Shown: positions 5,069 through 5,185 of the stretch, piece after piece | Layout: the number at the start of each line of letters is the position of its first letter | Numbering within the stretch: position 1 is the stretch's first letter | NCBI GenBank assembly: GCA_045535585.1 | Contig: JAZSLY010000113.1 | Span: 1-5,185 of the forward strand | Reading direction: 5' to 3' | DNA: 5,185 bases | DNA from: RGIG6353 sp045535585 | GTDB lineage: Bacteria > Bacillota > Clostridia > Oscillospirales > SIG627 | The notes under the pieces: model-generated | The model's input: the letters and a program-made list of their open reading frames with translations, nothing else | What the model was told of the DNA's origin: nothing | Database searches by the model: none | Translations under genes and position numbers: made by a program

Positions 5069-5185
5069 AACTTGTCAAGATTAGTGGACAGATAAAAGAG
5101 TGAAAAAATGGTTTGGGATGCAATAGCCGATACCTGAATGGAGTCTTTCTGAATTGTAGTAAAGCTCGATGTAGCTGACGATCGT
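5066..5185 (-). mobile_element. IS3-family insertion sequence, 3' end only
   Basis: The element is identified by the transposase C-terminus it encodes. Its end is placed at the TG at 5066, because the 25 bases TGAAACTTGT...TAGTGGACA (5066-5090) have the form of an IS3-family terminal inverted repeat: a TG tip and GGACA at the inner end. As in many members of the family, the transposase stop codon falls inside the repeat. The other end and the target duplication lie outside the window, so the boundary is an estimate. Confidence 0.7.
5081..5185 (-). CDS. IS3-family transposase (OrfB, DDE integrase), C-terminal fragment
   Basis: Only the last 34 residues are in the window; the gene continues past the right edge. 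They include YIELYYNSERLHSGIGY followed by C-x-P-N, which is the typical end of IS3/IS150-group OrfB transposases (consensus near YNxxRxHSxLGYxTPxxF). The catalytic DDE residues would lie upstream, outside the window. The protein ends in FFTLLSVH with a TAA at 5081-5083, inside the terminal inverted repeat. The enzyme moves the IS by cutting and joining at its ends. Whether this copy is intact cannot be judged here. Confidence 0.85.
   Translation of the reverse strand, partial: TIVSYIELYYNSERLHSGIGYCIPNHFFTLLSVH

Noticed and set aside
4920..5123. 67-codon minus-strand frame with hydrophobic content
   Set aside because: It crosses the IS boundary, the 10-bp hairpin and repeat copy 2, and conflicts with the transposase frame, which matches a known family.

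Overview
The window most likely comes from a low- to mid-GC Firmicute of the Clostridia type. Three things point that way: a T-box leader, a cobalamin riboswitch ending in an intrinsic terminator, and a lone ECF transporter S component with no energising module beside it. Promoters of the TTGACA-17-TAGAAT kind and AAAGGA-like ribosome binding sites fit. No species can be named.

Layout. (1) 58-1611, minus: a sodium:solute symporter. Its leader (about 1664-1928, minus) is a T-box riboswitch whose specifier reads UAC, so the transporter is probably induced when charged tRNA-Tyr is scarce. (2) 2013-2946, minus: a two-gene operon of a DUF4430 lipoprotein and an ECF S component, overlapping by 23 nt. 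A cobalamin riboswitch with a terminator (about 2986-3210) precedes it, which makes it a probable corrinoid uptake unit. (3) 3339-4604, plus: a 421-residue ferritin-like protein, divergent from the corrinoid operon, with a full E / ExxH / E / ExxH di-iron signature in its middle and no function I can name. It ends at a strong intrinsic terminator (4697-4728). (4) 4605-5065: gene-poor DNA with a 30-bp exact direct repeat (360 bp apart, the first copy covering the stop codon of the ferritin-like gene), an 11-bp inverted repeat around the terminator, a 12-bp repeat 50 bp apart and further hairpins. (5) 5066-5185: the 3' end of an IS3-family insertion sequence, with the C-terminus of its transposase on the minus strand running off the window.

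The left half is therefore two nutrient-scavenging units, each under an RNA sensor of its own nutrient: tRNA-Tyr for an amino-acid symporter, cobalamin for a corrinoid transporter. The right half is an uncharacterised ferritin-like gene beside a repeat-rich, IS-invaded intergenic region. The best candidates for something undescribed are the ferritin-like protein and the repeat region behind it.
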